DNA of 64,000 nucleotides from Rhodospirillaceae bacterium (GCA_002709075.1 PAPV01000013.1:20453-84452), one strand, 5' to 3'. Positions 38,831 through 48,029 are shown, counted from the stretch's first letter. A program made the numbers and translations. Notes: generated by a model from the letters alone, not told the origin.

Positions 38831-40867
38831 CTATCGCAGTGATGCTTCAATATTTCCTCCATCAACTGTTAAAATTGCAGCTGTAGTCATTTTAGAGATA
38901 GCTAAATGATAAAATGCGTGAGCAACATCATTTGTTGTAACCTCATTGCGGAGAAGATTGCCTGACATATATTCTGTTTCAGATAATCCCCGAGATTTCG
39001 CACGTTTTGTTATCATTTTCTTAGTGAGCAAACCAGACCGCACTCGATCTGCGTTAACGGCACACGAACGAATATTTTCTTCCCCATAATCAATTGCATA
39101 TTGTTTCATCAGAAGAACTGTAGCAGCTTTTGGTAAACCATAAGGTCCAAAGTTTCTTCCGGGATTTACAGCCTGTTTTGAGGCATTGAAAAGTAAGCAT
39201 CCACCAATTTTTTGTGCTTGGAATATTCTTATTGCCGCCTGTGCTGCCGTTTGGTGGGCAAAAAAATTAAGTTCAAAACTTTTGCGTAATATGTGTTGGT
39301 CAACATCGCCAATTCTCCCATGCCATGCCGCGCCAGCATTGGAAATCAAAATATCTAGACCCCCTAATTTTTCCGCAATTTCATCAAATGCTAAATCTAG
39401 TGCTTGGGCATTAGTGACATCACAGCCAATACCTATTCCCCCAATGCTTCTAGCAATTTTGTTAGCCAATGTTTGACTTATATCAATCACCGCTACTGTG
39501 GCATCGTTAGATGCAAAGAGTTTAGCTGTTGCAGCTCCGATTCCTGATCCTCCTCCTGTGATAGCAACTATTTTACGTGCAAGTGGTTTTTCAACAAAGT
39601 TGCTGAGTTTTGCTTGTTCTAATTCCCAATATTCAACATCGAAAATATCTGTTTCTTGAATAGTTTCGTAAGTTCCCATTCTTTCTGCATCTAGAATTAC
39701 ATCAATATTTGTTTCGGCCAGATCAGCCGCTATTGATGCTGCCTCTTTGGAACACCCAAGCCCAAACAAACCAAGCCCCGGGACAAGTATAACCCGAGGA
39801 ATTGAGTCAAGTTTTTCTTTTGTATAGCCGACACGTTCATTATTGTGCTCAACGTAGGTTTCATATTCTTTTTGATACTTAGTGAGAGCAATTTCTGAGT
39901 TTTTAATAAAGGCAATAAGGTCATTTTTTAGCGGCATGGGAACTATAAGAGGCTTTGATTTAGTGTGAATTACATGATCAGGGGTAACTGTGCCCTTTTG
40001 ACTATAACGAACAAGTTCATCGCCGTTAACATACTCAAGGATTTTAGCACTTGTACGGAAGTTCAATAGCATTGGGGAATTATCTACTGAAGAACACATA
40101 CCACGCAAGATAGGCGCTATTTTGGAAACATCAGCTAGCGGCTCAGCAACGGTGGTTGTAGGAAATGAAAGCCGTTTTCGCTTTGAAATGGCAACCTCTG
40201 CCATAGTAGCCATTTCAATCATTAAATCATACGAGTCTTTTGCAGTATCCGCGAAAGTAAAAATACCGTGTTTAAATAAAATCAGACCATCGACTTTTGT
40301 ATTTGCCTCAAAAACTTCTTTAGCCTTTTTTGCGAGTGCAAATCCGGGCATTATGTATGGTACGTATCCCATCCGATTGCCAAAAACTTCCTGACAAACT
40401 TTATCCCCGTTTGTTTGATCAGTGAGAGCTAATATCGCGTTAGAATGGGTATGATCTACGAATTTATGTGGCAAAAAGGCATGCAGTAATGTTTCAACAG
40501 ATGGATTTGGCGCGGATGCATCCAACAAGCTTAAACGTTGGATGTTTACCATATCTGTATCTGATAATGCGTTTAAGGAGGCTAGTTTTTTTATTTTACT
40601 AAGCCTTACCGCTGGTAAGCCTTGAGGTTCTATGTCAGCAAGATCCCAACCGCTTCCCTTCACACAGAGAACCTCGGTTTCTTTTCCTAGAATATCCGGC
40701 ATGGTTGTTTTGACTGATGTATTACCTCCGCCATGTAATACTAGCTTTGGCTCTCTCCCTAGGAGTCTGGAGGTATAAACGCGCAATGCGATATCGGCAT
40801 TGTTAGAGTTACCTGCAAATTTTTTAACAAATTTTTGCGCTTCCGAGTCTGACCAAAAATTTTTCAT
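38831..40867 (-). CDS. Bifunctional class II aldolase / short-chain dehydrogenase
   Basis: Fusion protein of 678 aa. Residues about 20-400 are a class II (AraD/RhaD-like) aldolase domain with LVLHGGGNTSVK and zinc-type His motif HTHSNAIL. Residues about 430-678 are an SDR with VAITGGGSGIGAATA, SNAGAA and YGLPKAA. The architecture is that of RhaD-type rhamnulose-1-phosphate aldolase/lactaldehyde dehydrogenase proteins. Here it is coupled (four-base overlap) to mtnA and follows mtnP, so the substrate is more likely 5-methylthioribulose-1-phosphate or 5-deoxyribulose-1-phosphate. It would give DHAP plus an aldehyde that the second domain oxidises or reduces. No rhamnose kinase or isomerase genes are near. 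Confidence 0.85.
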   Translation of the reverse strand: MKNFWSDSEAQKFVKKFAGNSNNADIALRVYTSRLLGREPKLVLHGGGNTSVKTTMPDILGKETEVLCVKGSGWDLADIEPQGLPAVRLSKIKKLASLNALSDTDMVNIQRLSLLDASAPNPSVETLLHAFLPHKFVDHTHSNAILALTDQTNGDKVCQEVFGNRMGYVPYIMPGFALAKKAKEVFEANTKVDGLILFKHGIFTFADTAKDSYDLMIEMATMAEVAISKRKRLSFPTTTVAEPLADVSKIAPILRGMCSSVDNSPMLLNFRTSAKILEYVNGDELVRYSQKGTVTPDHVIHTKSKPLIVPMPLKNDLIAFIKNSEIALTKYQKEYETYVEHNNERVGYTKEKLDSIPRVILVPGLGLFGLGCSKEAASIAADLAETNIDVILDAERMGTYETIQETDIFDVEYWELEQAKLSNFVEKPLARKIVAITGGGSGIGAATAKLFASNDATVAVIDISQTLANKIARSIGGIGIGCDVTNAQALDLAFDEIAEKLGGLDILISNAGAAWHGRIGDVDQHILRKSFELNFFAHQTAAQAAIRIFQAQKIGGCLLFNASKQAVNPGRNFGPYGLPKAATVLLMKQYAIDYGEENIRSCAVNADRVRSGLLTKKMITKRAKSRGLSETEYMSGNLLRNEVTTNDVAHAFYHLAISKMTTAAILTVDGGNIEASLR

Positions 40868-41970
40868 GTTTGGGGGCTTTTAGCTTTTTCAGGATACAGC
40901 GATTTTAGCCCTTCTCTTGAAGCTGTGCATATACCACGTTCTGTAATGAGACCTGTAATAAGTTTAGCAGGCGTTACGTCAAACGCAGGATTAGCTGCTT
41001 GGGTGGTTTTGGGGGCTATATTCACCGTCTCTATTAACCCACGCTTTGTTTGTCCTGTAATCCGCAAGACTTCATCTGCCCCCCGTTCCTCAATTGGTAT
41101 TTTGTTCCCGCTTTGGCAAGTCCAATCAATTGTAGGCCCCGGTAATCCAACATAAAACGGAACATGATTGTCGGCGGCTGCTAGTGCTTTTAAATAGGTA
41201 CCGACCTTGTTGGCGATATCACCATTTTCTGCTGCACGGTCTGCTCCAGTAATTAATAAATCAATTTTTCCTCTCTGCATTAAGTGTCCTCCAGCATTAT
41301 CTACAACTAAAGTGTGAGGTACACTATGACTCGCGAATTCCCATGCCGTTAAAGCTGCACCCTGATTGCGAGGACGGGTTTCATCTACCCATACATGCAC
41401 TGGGATTCCTCGTTCATTTGCAGCATAAATTGGAGCAGTAGCAGTGCCCCAATCGACGGTAGCAAGCCACCCTGCGTTGCAATGTGTTAGGATGTTAACT
41501 GTGCTAGATTTACCTTTGGTCTCCCAAATATCACGAATAATATTTACACCCCAATTCCCAATAGCATGACAAATTTCTATATCCTCATCACAAATTTTTT
41601 GGGCTAATAATTTCGCTTCTTGCTTTCGTTTATTCAACGGAAGGCTCAAAAGCCGCTTTTTCATCCGTTTGATTGCCCATATTAAATTTACAGCAGTTGG
41701 TCTGGTGGATAGAAGGTTTTCGCATGATGCTCTCAAACCTGTATCCGTTGGGTCTTCTCGAGTGGCCAAATATATTCCCCAAGCAGCTGTCGCTCCAATT
41801 AGTGGCGCGCCCCTAACTTGCATAGTTTGTATCGCAACAGCCGCATCAGCAGCTGTTTTTAGATATACTTTAAGGAAATCGTGTGGCAGTCGAGTTTGGT
41901 CAATTATTCCAACGCTTTTTTCATCATCTTCTAACCAAATTGAACGATATGGTGTTCCATTAACTTGCAT
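40864..41970 (-). CDS. mtnA: S-methyl-5-thioribose-1-phosphate isomerase
   Basis: Converts 5-methylthioribose-1-phosphate to 5-methylthioribulose-1-phosphate. Conserved segments are IQTMQVRGAPLIGATAAWG, ILTHCNAGWLATVDWGTA (catalytic Cys), HVWVDETRPRNQGAALTAWE and ITGADRAAENGDIANKVGTY (catalytic Asp). 368 aa, typical. eIF2B-alpha-like fold. It lies nine bases after mtnP, and its stop overlaps the aldolase fusion start, so it is operonic. No mtnK, mtnB, mtnC or mtnD follows, so the classical methionine salvage does not continue here. Confidence 0.95.
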   Translation of the reverse strand: MQVNGTPYRSIWLEDDEKSVGIIDQTRLPHDFLKVYLKTAADAAVAIQTMQVRGAPLIGATAAWGIYLATREDPTDTGLRASCENLLSTRPTAVNLIWAIKRMKKRLLSLPLNKRKQEAKLLAQKICDEDIEICHAIGNWGVNIIRDIWETKGKSSTVNILTHCNAGWLATVDWGTATAPIYAANERGIPVHVWVDETRPRNQGAALTAWEFASHSVPHTLVVDNAGGHLMQRGKIDLLITGADRAAENGDIANKVGTYLKALAAADNHVPFYVGLPGPTIDWTCQSGNKIPIEERGADEVLRITGQTKRGLIETVNIAPKTTQAANPAFDVTPAKLITGLITERGICTASREGLKSLYPEKAKSPQT

Positions 41971-41979
41971 TTTATAACT

Positions 41980-42858
41980 TTACAACACTCTTCCTGCTAC
42001 CGCATCTAATTTTGCGATTTGAGCGGGACATCGTGATTCTGCTCTTGTTATTATTGCTGCGTCGAGGGCTGTGTGGCAACCTGCCTCACAATTCGAATTA
42101 CGAGACCCTATAGTCGGTATAAGTTTTTTTAAAAGGAGCTTAGCTGCGGCTGCATTGCTTTTTAACACCTCGAGAATAGTGCTTACGTTTACTTCTTCAT
42201 AATTCTCCCGCCAACAATCATAATCGGTGACCATTGCTATCGGCGAGTAACACATTTCTGCTTCTCGGGCGAGCTTAGCTTCAGGCATATTCGTCATGCC
42301 GATTACATCGCAACCCCAAGCGCGATAAAGCTTACTTTCAGCTTTTGTAGAAAATTGGGGTCCCTCCATAACAATATATGTGCCTCCATTAATCAGTTGA
42401 ATGGAAACATCTTGTCCCGCTTTCTCTATTAGTTTTGCAAGCCGGCGGCAGGTCGGTTCAGCCATAGATACGTGGGCAACAATGCTTTCATCAAAAAAAC
42501 TTTTTTTGCGCCCAAACGTTCGATCAATAAATTGGTCAACAATTATAAAAGTTCCTGGGGAAAGGTTTTCTCTCAGCGATCCAACAGCTGATAGCGATAT
42601 AATTTCTGTGCAACCCGCGCGTTTAAGGACATCAATGTTTGCGCGTGAATTAAGCTTTGATGGAGGTATTGTATGATTTCTGCCATGCCTAGCAAGAAAT
42701 ACAATTTTTTGACCAGCTAGTTCGCCAACAGTAAGACAGTCAGATGGTTTTCCAAACGGAGACTCAATAGATATTTCGCTCACATTTTCTAACCCGTCGA
42801 TACCATATAGACCGCTTCCGCCAATAATACCCAGTATTACTTGGCTTTTATCTTTCAT
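41980..42858 (-). CDS. mtnP: S-methyl-5'-thioadenosine phosphorylase
   Basis: Phosphorolysis of methylthioadenosine to adenine and methylthioribose-1-phosphate. Family motifs are LGIIGGSGLYGIDGLENV, FLARHGRNHTIPPSKLN, YIVMEGPQFSTKAESKLYR and VIGMTNMPEAKLAREAEMCY. About 292 aa. The open frame starts further upstream, but this ATG is preceded by TAGGAGGGC and begins the conserved region. First gene of the mtnP-mtnA-aldolase-SDR operon. In some bacteria the enzyme also accepts 5'-deoxyadenosine. Confidence 0.94.
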   Translation of the reverse strand: MKDKSQVILGIIGGSGLYGIDGLENVSEISIESPFGKPSDCLTVGELAGQKIVFLARHGRNHTIPPSKLNSRANIDVLKRAGCTEIISLSAVGSLRENLSPGTFIIVDQFIDRTFGRKKSFFDESIVAHVSMAEPTCRRLAKLIEKAGQDVSIQLINGGTYIVMEGPQFSTKAESKLYRAWGCDVIGMTNMPEAKLAREAEMCYSPIAMVTDYDCWRENYEEVNVSTILEVLKSNAAAAKLLLKKLIPTIGSRNSNCEAGCHTALDAAIITRAESRCPAQIAKLDAVAGRVL

Positions 42859-42921
42859 AGCCAACTTTGCCCTCCTAAAAATTTTGAGTAATTGCAATTT
42901 TAAACACGATCTGACACTCTA

Positions 42922-44121
42922 ATGCTTTACTCGATTTATCACGAATGGTTTGGAAAGTTGAGTCCTAAGGAAAAAAAAGCAAAAAAGAAAATACTATTCG
43001 TAGTAAACGAGGACTGGTTCTTTTACTCGCACCGTCTTTCACTAGCTCTTGCGTGCAAGAAGAATGGATGGGAAGTGTCGATAATAGCGCGTATTAATAA
43101 TCATGCTGAACTAATTCGAGGGGCTGGGTTTACTCTAATTTCTAGCCGCATGCAGCGCGGTAAGATAGGAATTAAATCCCTCTGGAATGAATTTAGAGCA
43201 ATTATTGAGTTGCGCCAAGTAATTCGTCAGCAGGATCCTTTGGTTTTGCATCTAGTTGGTTTGAAACCTGTTGTCTTTGGTGCGTTGGCTACATTGTTTT
43301 GTCGGCCGGCCCTCACCGTGAGTGCACTTACAGGCATGGGATATATTTTTACATCTGCACGATGGAAAATTCGAGCAATACGGGAAACTATAAAATTTGC
43401 GCTACGACTCGCATTCAAAAATAAACGGGCATTTTTAATTGTGCAGAATCACAGTGATGCAGAGGATTTATTAATATCTGGTGTAGCGCATTCTGAACAA
43501 ATAGCGGTTATCATGGGCTCCGGGGTAAATATTAATAAGTTCGTGCCTAGAGCGGAGCCCCATGGGCCAATTGTTGTAGCTTATGTTGGGCGAATGCTGC
43601 TTGACAAAGGTATTAATGAATTAGTGAAAGCGGCGCGAGAGTTGCGCGCGCGAAAGGTGAGTGCAAAATTTATCTTGGTTGGGAAGCCAGATGTAGGAAA
43701 TCCAACTAGTATTTTGGAAGAAAAGTTGGAGGAATGGAGTCGTGAGGGAATATTAAAATGGGTAGGATATAGGGATGATATTCGTGCAATATGGAGATCA
43801 GCACACATAGCGGTCTTGCCTTCGTACAGGGAGGGAATGCCACTGTCTTTGTTAGAGGCCTCAGCAACGGGGCTTCCATTGGTGGCTACAGATGTGCCAG
43901 GTTGCAGAGAACTTGTTGATCATGGGCATAATGGATTTATTGTTCCCAGCCACGATTGGAAGAATTTAGCTAATGCTATAGAGGAATTAGTGCTTGCTCC
44001 AGATACCAGAAGGGCTATGGGGCTGGCTGCCAGGAAAAAAGTTGAATCATGCTACGATGAAGAAACGGTCATTTTGCAAACTATTCGAATTTATGAACGG
44101 GCATTTACGGGTTTAGAATGA
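42922..44121 (+). CDS. Family 4 glycosyltransferase
   Basis: GT-B fold glycosyltransferase of 399 aa. The N-terminal acceptor domain begins ILFVVNEDWFFYSHRLSLA, and the donor domain has VAYVGRMLLDKGINELV and the E-x7-E motif in YREGMPLSLLEAS. Resembles PglA/WbpY-type transferases that start or extend O-units on undecaprenyl carriers; the exact sugar is unknown. First plus-strand gene of the polysaccharide locus, 63 bp from the divergent mtnP. Its stop overlaps the gmhA start by four bases. Confidence 0.87.
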   Translation: MLYSIYHEWFGKLSPKEKKAKKKILFVVNEDWFFYSHRLSLALACKKNGWEVSIIARINNHAELIRGAGFTLISSRMQRGKIGIKSLWNEFRAIIELRQVIRQQDPLVLHLVGLKPVVFGALATLFCRPALTVSALTGMGYIFTSARWKIRAIRETIKFALRLAFKNKRAFLIVQNHSDAEDLLISGVAHSEQIAVIMGSGVNINKFVPRAEPHGPIVVAYVGRMLLDKGINELVKAARELRARKVSAKFILVGKPDVGNPTSILEEKLEEWSREGILKWVGYRDDIRAIWRSAHIAVLPSYREGMPLSLLEASATGLPLVATDVPGCRELVDHGHNGFIVPSHDWKNLANAIEELVLAPDTRRAMGLAARKKVESCYDEETVILQTIRIYERAFTGLE

Positions 44122-44708
44122 AGAACAGATTAGATCTTTCGCAGCTTTATAACACGGTTTTTGAAGAACATCAGGACGTTTTGAAGAAAACCAGAAATGA
44201 GTGTTATGCTGACATTATGGCCATGCATCTATGTTGGCTTTCAGCCATTAGATCGGGTAGGAAAATATTGTTTTTTGGAAATGGGGGTAGCGCATCCGAT
44301 TGTCAACATTTAGCGACTGAATTGACTGTACGATTTAGGAAAAATAGATCACCAATTTCTGCTGTCGCGCTCACGACTGACTCTTCCGCTTTAACTGCTA
44401 TAGGAAACGATATGGGATTTGAAAATTTATTTTCACGTCAATTAGAAGCAATTGGTGAGCTTGGAGATATTGCTGTTGGAATATCGACAAGTGGAAAAAG
44501 TGCCAACGTTATAAAAGGGTTAGAAATAGCTAGAAAAAAAGGAATGAAACCCGTTGGCTTTACTGGTTGTGGCGGCGGTGAAATTAGAGAATTAGCTAAT
44601 CCTTTAATTGTAGTACCATCATATTCCACTGCGCGAATCCAAGAAATGCATATCCTAATTGGACAGTGCCTTTGTGAGGCACTTGAGATAGATCTCGGCT
44701 TAGTTTAG
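44118..44708 (+). CDS. gmhA: Phosphoheptose isomerase (GmhA-like SIS protein)
   Basis: SIS-domain protein converting sedoheptulose-7-phosphate to D-glycero-D-manno-heptose-7-phosphate. Recognised by FFGNGGSASDCQHLATELTVRF, TAIGNDMGFENLFSRQ, GISTSGKSANVIKGLE and IQEMHILIGQCLCEALE. In characterised GmhA the last segment is normally Q-E-x-H-x4-H, with the second His a metal/catalytic residue. Here that position is Gln (IGQ instead of IGH). 196 aa, typical. Four-base overlap with the upstream glycosyltransferase gene; followed by gmhB. Confidence 0.87.
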   Translation: MKNRLDLSQLYNTVFEEHQDVLKKTRNECYADIMAMHLCWLSAIRSGRKILFFGNGGSASDCQHLATELTVRFRKNRSPISAVALTTDSSALTAIGNDMGFENLFSRQLEAIGELGDIAVGISTSGKSANVIKGLEIARKKGMKPVGFTGCGGGEIRELANPLIVVPSYSTARIQEMHILIGQCLCEALEIDLGLV

Positions 44709-44733
44709 GCCAGTAATTTGGAATTATGGCAGC

Positions 44734-45276
44734 ATGTTTGAAGTGGGTATGAAGCGGAAGGCTGTATTTCTTGACAGGGACGGTGTACTGAACAAACCAA
44801 TTATCCGCGAGGGTAGATCATTTGCACCTAAAACTTTGGAGGAATTTAATCTGATAGAGGGGGCAACGGATGCGGTCAATCGTCTCAACGAAGCAGGTTA
44901 TTTGACAATTGTCGTTACAAATCAAAAGGATGTAGGCACGGGTGATTTGGACGCTATAATCCTTGACCGCATGCACAAAAAACTGCGTTCGGCGATGTCT
45001 CTCGACGACATACTTGTTTGTACATGTGTGGATGAATGCTGGTGTTACAAACCTAATCCGGGGATGTTCAGGGAAGCAGAAAAAAAATTTAATATAGATT
45101 TGCGTTCAAGTTTTATGGTTGGCGACAGATGGCGGGATATTGATGCCGGGTACAATATAGGTTGCACGACTATCTTTATTGACTGGGGATACACGGAGGG
45201 ACTTAAGCGTCAACCTAATTTTACTGTGAATTCAATATTTGAAGCGGCTTCATTAATTCTTAATTCACATGATTAG
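44734..45276 (+). CDS. gmhB: D-glycero-D-manno-heptose-1,7-bisphosphate 7-phosphatase (GmhB-like HAD)
   Basis: HAD phosphatase, 180 aa. The nucleophile motif is AVFLDRDGVLN (DxD), motif II Thr lies in VVTNQKD, Lys in YKPNPGMF, and acidic motif IV in VGDRWRDIDAG. Zinc-loop cysteines are CTCVDECWC. It removes the C7 phosphate from heptose-1,7-bisphosphate in ADP- or GDP-heptose synthesis. The start may instead be the ATG five codons in (MKRKAVFLDRDG), and neither start has a strong ribosome-binding site. It overlaps the following GT2 gene by eight bases. Confidence 0.88.
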   Translation: MFEVGMKRKAVFLDRDGVLNKPIIREGRSFAPKTLEEFNLIEGATDAVNRLNEAGYLTIVVTNQKDVGTGDLDAIILDRMHKKLRSAMSLDDILVCTCVDECWCYKPNPGMFREAEKKFNIDLRSSFMVGDRWRDIDAGYNIGCTTIFIDWGYTEGLKRQPNFTVNSIFEAASLILNSHD

Positions 45277-46165
45277 TTTTAAACCACGAGTTGCTGTAAT
45301 AATTCCAGTTTATGGAAGACTAGTTCAGCTTACGCGTGCCTTAGAGAGTGTCTCCAGACAAACATATCCAAATCTTGAAATTTTTGTGATAGATGATTGT
45401 TCTCCTAGTCCGATATCTATCAAATTAAATTCTGGACTTATTAAAAATTTATCAATAATTCGGAGAGATAGTAATGGGGGTGCTGGAGCAGCTCGTAACA
45501 CTGGGATTAAGGCTGTTGATGCAGAACTAATTGCTTTTCTTGACTCTGATGATTTTTGGATACCAAATAAACTAGAAACACAAGTATCCGCGTTTTTGAG
45601 CGAGATGAACTTTTCTCCAAAATGCGGAGGTATCGTTAGTGGATTTTTTCTTCATACACTGCGTCGATCAAGAGAAATAGTGAAGCAGAGAATACCTAAT
45701 TCAATTTCTCACCCAAAATCTCTGGTTGAAGGTTGTGATGTTAGTCCTGGTTCAACACTTTTGGTGAGGAAAGAGATTTTCGAAAAAGTTGGTTATTTTG
45801 ATGAAACACTCCCTCGGTTTGAGGATTGGGATTGGTTGATTCGTGCAAGTAAAATAAGCCAGATTGCTGTTTGCAAAAAACTATTATCACACATCTATGT
45901 TGGACCTAGAGCCAATTTTGATATTGTTTCTCATTCGTGCGAATTAATTAGAAAAAGACACGAAGCACATTTTGAGAAAATTAGTAAAGTTTGCAGACGC
46001 AGATTCTTGTCGACTTTAGACTTTGAGAAGGCAGTTGCCGCCTGGTCGGTTGGCAGGAGGATCGCCAGTATAAAGTTTCTTATCAAATCAATAATGAACT
46101 TCCCAGAAGGTTCTTTGAAAAAAATACATAGAGTTTTCCGTGCACTTGTGAGGGGTTTATCTTAA
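45269..46165 (+). CDS. Family 2 glycosyltransferase
   Basis: GT-A fold transferase of 298 aa. The N-terminus is VAVIIPVYGRLVQLTRALESV, the nucleotide region FVIDDCSPSP, the acceptor loop NGGAGAARNTGIKA, the metal motif DSDD (AFLDSDDFW), and the ED-type base FEDWDWLIRA. No transmembrane segment, so membrane association would be peripheral. Part of the gmhA-gmhB-GT2 run. Donor and acceptor are unknown. Confidence 0.88.
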   Translation: MISFKPRVAVIIPVYGRLVQLTRALESVSRQTYPNLEIFVIDDCSPSPISIKLNSGLIKNLSIIRRDSNGGAGAARNTGIKAVDAELIAFLDSDDFWIPNKLETQVSAFLSEMNFSPKCGGIVSGFFLHTLRRSREIVKQRIPNSISHPKSLVEGCDVSPGSTLLVRKEIFEKVGYFDETLPRFEDWDWLIRASKISQIAVCKKLLSHIYVGPRANFDIVSHSCELIRKRHEAHFEKISKVCRRRFLSTLDFEKAVAAWSVGRRIASIKFLIKSIMNFPEGSLKKIHRVFRALVRGLS

Positions 46166-46272
46166 AACTAATTACAGAAACTGTAAAAAATTATTGTTGA
46201 TCTAGGGGCTGATGTAGCTTTTACCAATGTCAACATTTGAAAGAGTTGGGTCTAAAATTTTAGTAGGTGAAA

Positions 46273-47163
46273 ATGATTACACATATGAAGAACGATAGTT
46301 GGGTGCCAAGCCGAGTTGTAATTTTGGGAGGAAGTGGTTTTGTTGGATGTGCTGTCGCCGAATGGTTGATAAAACAAACAGTTGAAGTTTTATCTATATC
46401 TAGCAAAGAAGTTGATTTGTTAAAGCATGATGCAAAACAAAAACTTATTGATCTACTTTACCCAAGCGATACATTAATTTTGGTGTCTGCCATAGCGCCA
46501 GTTAAGAATGCCGAGATGCTGGAACAAAATATAAGAATGGCCCGCGCTGTCAGTGATGCTATACAAAGCCGGCCGGTTAATCATTTGCTTTATGTTAGTT
46601 CAGACGCGGTTTATGGCGATTTTGACAGACCAATAAATGAACAAACTTACACCGGCCCCGGTAGTTTGCATGGTGTAATGCATTTGGCTCGGGAACTGAT
46701 TTTATCTGAGGCGGCCAAAGAAACTCCTTTTGGAATAGTGCGTCCAACCTTGGTTTATGGCCCGAATGACCCACACAATGGTTACGGTCCTAATATGTTC
46801 AGACGCAGACTAGCTTCTGATCAACCAATATTTCTTTTTGGTAAAGGAGAGGAAAAACGCGATCATATATATGTTGATGACGTTGGTGAGATAATAGGCC
46901 GTATGTCCGTCAGGTGCAGCAAAGGAATACTGAATGCGGTTACCGGAAATGTGTTATCATTCCATGATATTGCCAATCTGGTGGTTTCAAACTTTCAGAC
47001 CGATATGGATATTGATTATCGGCCCAGATCTGGTCCCATGCCACATAATGGATACCGCGCTTTTGATGCCGCTGCAATCACTAAAGCATTTCCCGATTTT
47101 TCATTTACTGATATTTTCGAGGGGTTGAGGAAGTGTTACGAGATGGATCCTGCTATAAATTAA
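46273..47163 (+). CDS. NAD-dependent sugar epimerase/dehydratase
   Basis: Extended SDR of about 296 aa. The cofactor motif is VVILGGSGFVGCAVAEWL, and the catalytic region has LLYVSSDAVYGDF. The usual Tyr-x-x-x-Lys is not clear: the equivalent segment reads LHGVMHLARELI, with His/Met in place of Tyr and Arg where Lys is expected. The C-terminal substrate domain follows. The frame opens at a GTG two codons earlier; this ATG has TAGGTG upstream. Followed by the sporadic carbohydrate pair. Could be a reductase or an epimerase-like protein with altered catalysis. Confidence 0.78.
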   Translation: MITHMKNDSWVPSRVVILGGSGFVGCAVAEWLIKQTVEVLSISSKEVDLLKHDAKQKLIDLLYPSDTLILVSAIAPVKNAEMLEQNIRMARAVSDAIQSRPVNHLLYVSSDAVYGDFDRPINEQTYTGPGSLHGVMHLARELILSEAAKETPFGIVRPTLVYGPNDPHNGYGPNMFRRRLASDQPIFLFGKGEEKRDHIYVDDVGEIIGRMSVRCSKGILNAVTGNVLSFHDIANLVVSNFQTDMDIDYRPRSGPMPHNGYRAFDAAAITKAFPDFSFTDIFEGLRKCYEMDPAIN

Positions 47164-47187
47164 TTGGGGTTAGAGGAAGTCAAAAAA

Positions 47188-48009
47188 ATGAATCACATAG
47201 AGAGTTTTTACGATGATGAAGAATTGGTGATTACCGAGAGATTCTTTCGGGATGGTTATGTTGTTGAAAAAGTAGAGGATAGCTCTGCGCTAAATGCTGT
47301 CCGTTCGCATATAGTATCAATTGTATGCGAACAACTTGGGTGTAAAATGCCTCATGATGAAGATGGATTTTTGAATGAGATTCATGAAAGACTACCTGTG
47401 GAACAGCTAAACGACGTTCGAATGCAAACTTATAGAAATATGAACGAGTCTAGTTGGTTCCGCCCGACTTATTTCAAACTGGCATCCAAAACCCTACAAA
47501 CATTGGTTGGAAATGAGTTAGCAATGCAAAATAAAATCAATCTATCAATACAATATCCGCAGGATGAAAGTTCATTGTTGGGTATTCACAGTGACTCTTT
47601 TGGTGGTGAAACACCGTTCCAGTCTGTTTGTTGGTTGCCTCTAGTCGATTGTATGCGCACTAAATCAATGTATATCTTACCACCAAAGAAAAATCAGGAA
47701 ACATTGAGAAATCTCTCTACTGTCAAAGAAGGTGGGATGGCCGCTATTTACGAGAAAGTAAAAAAGGATTTGATCTTTTTGGATGTTCCGTATGGCTCTG
47801 TGTTAGTTTTTTCGCCAAATTTATTGCATGGAAACACTGTTAATGCGGAACTTGGTACACGCTGGTCAATGAATTGCAGATTTACTGGTTTATTCACGCC
47901 CTACCGAGGTCAAGAAAAAAAACTTGGGGCTTTTTATTTACCTATAACAGCTAAGCCGGTGACGCGACTTGGAATGAACTTTCGTTATCCGGAAGGGTTT
48001 GATAATTGA
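47188..48009 (+). CDS. Sporadic-carbohydrate-cluster 2OG-Fe(II) oxygenase-like protein
   Basis: About 273 aa. Iron ligands of a 2-oxoglutarate dioxygenase are visible: His-x-Asp in LGIHSDSFGGETPF near residue 135 and a distal His in NLLHGNTVN, followed by Arg in TRWSMNCRF. The frame begins at a TTG 24 bases upstream, but GAGGAAG precedes this ATG. It resembles the family annotated as sporadic carbohydrate cluster 2OG-Fe(II) oxygenase, always found with the small LIC12192-type protein that follows here. Likely hydroxylates or oxidises a nucleotide sugar or its intermediate. Substrate unknown. Confidence 0.78.
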   Translation: MNHIESFYDDEELVITERFFRDGYVVEKVEDSSALNAVRSHIVSIVCEQLGCKMPHDEDGFLNEIHERLPVEQLNDVRMQTYRNMNESSWFRPTYFKLASKTLQTLVGNELAMQNKINLSIQYPQDESSLLGIHSDSFGGETPFQSVCWLPLVDCMRTKSMYILPPKKNQETLRNLSTVKEGGMAAIYEKVKKDLIFLDVPYGSVLVFSPNLLHGNTVNAELGTRWSMNCRFTGLFTPYRGQEKKLGAFYLPITAKPVTRLGMNFRYPEGFDN

Positions 48010-48029
48010 AAAAGAAGGAAGAAAATCCA

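Noticed and set aside
38831..40867. Rhamnose catabolism gene
   Set aside because: The fusion has RhaD-type architecture, but it is translationally coupled to mtnA and mtnP and no rhamnose isomerase, kinase or transporter is nearby.
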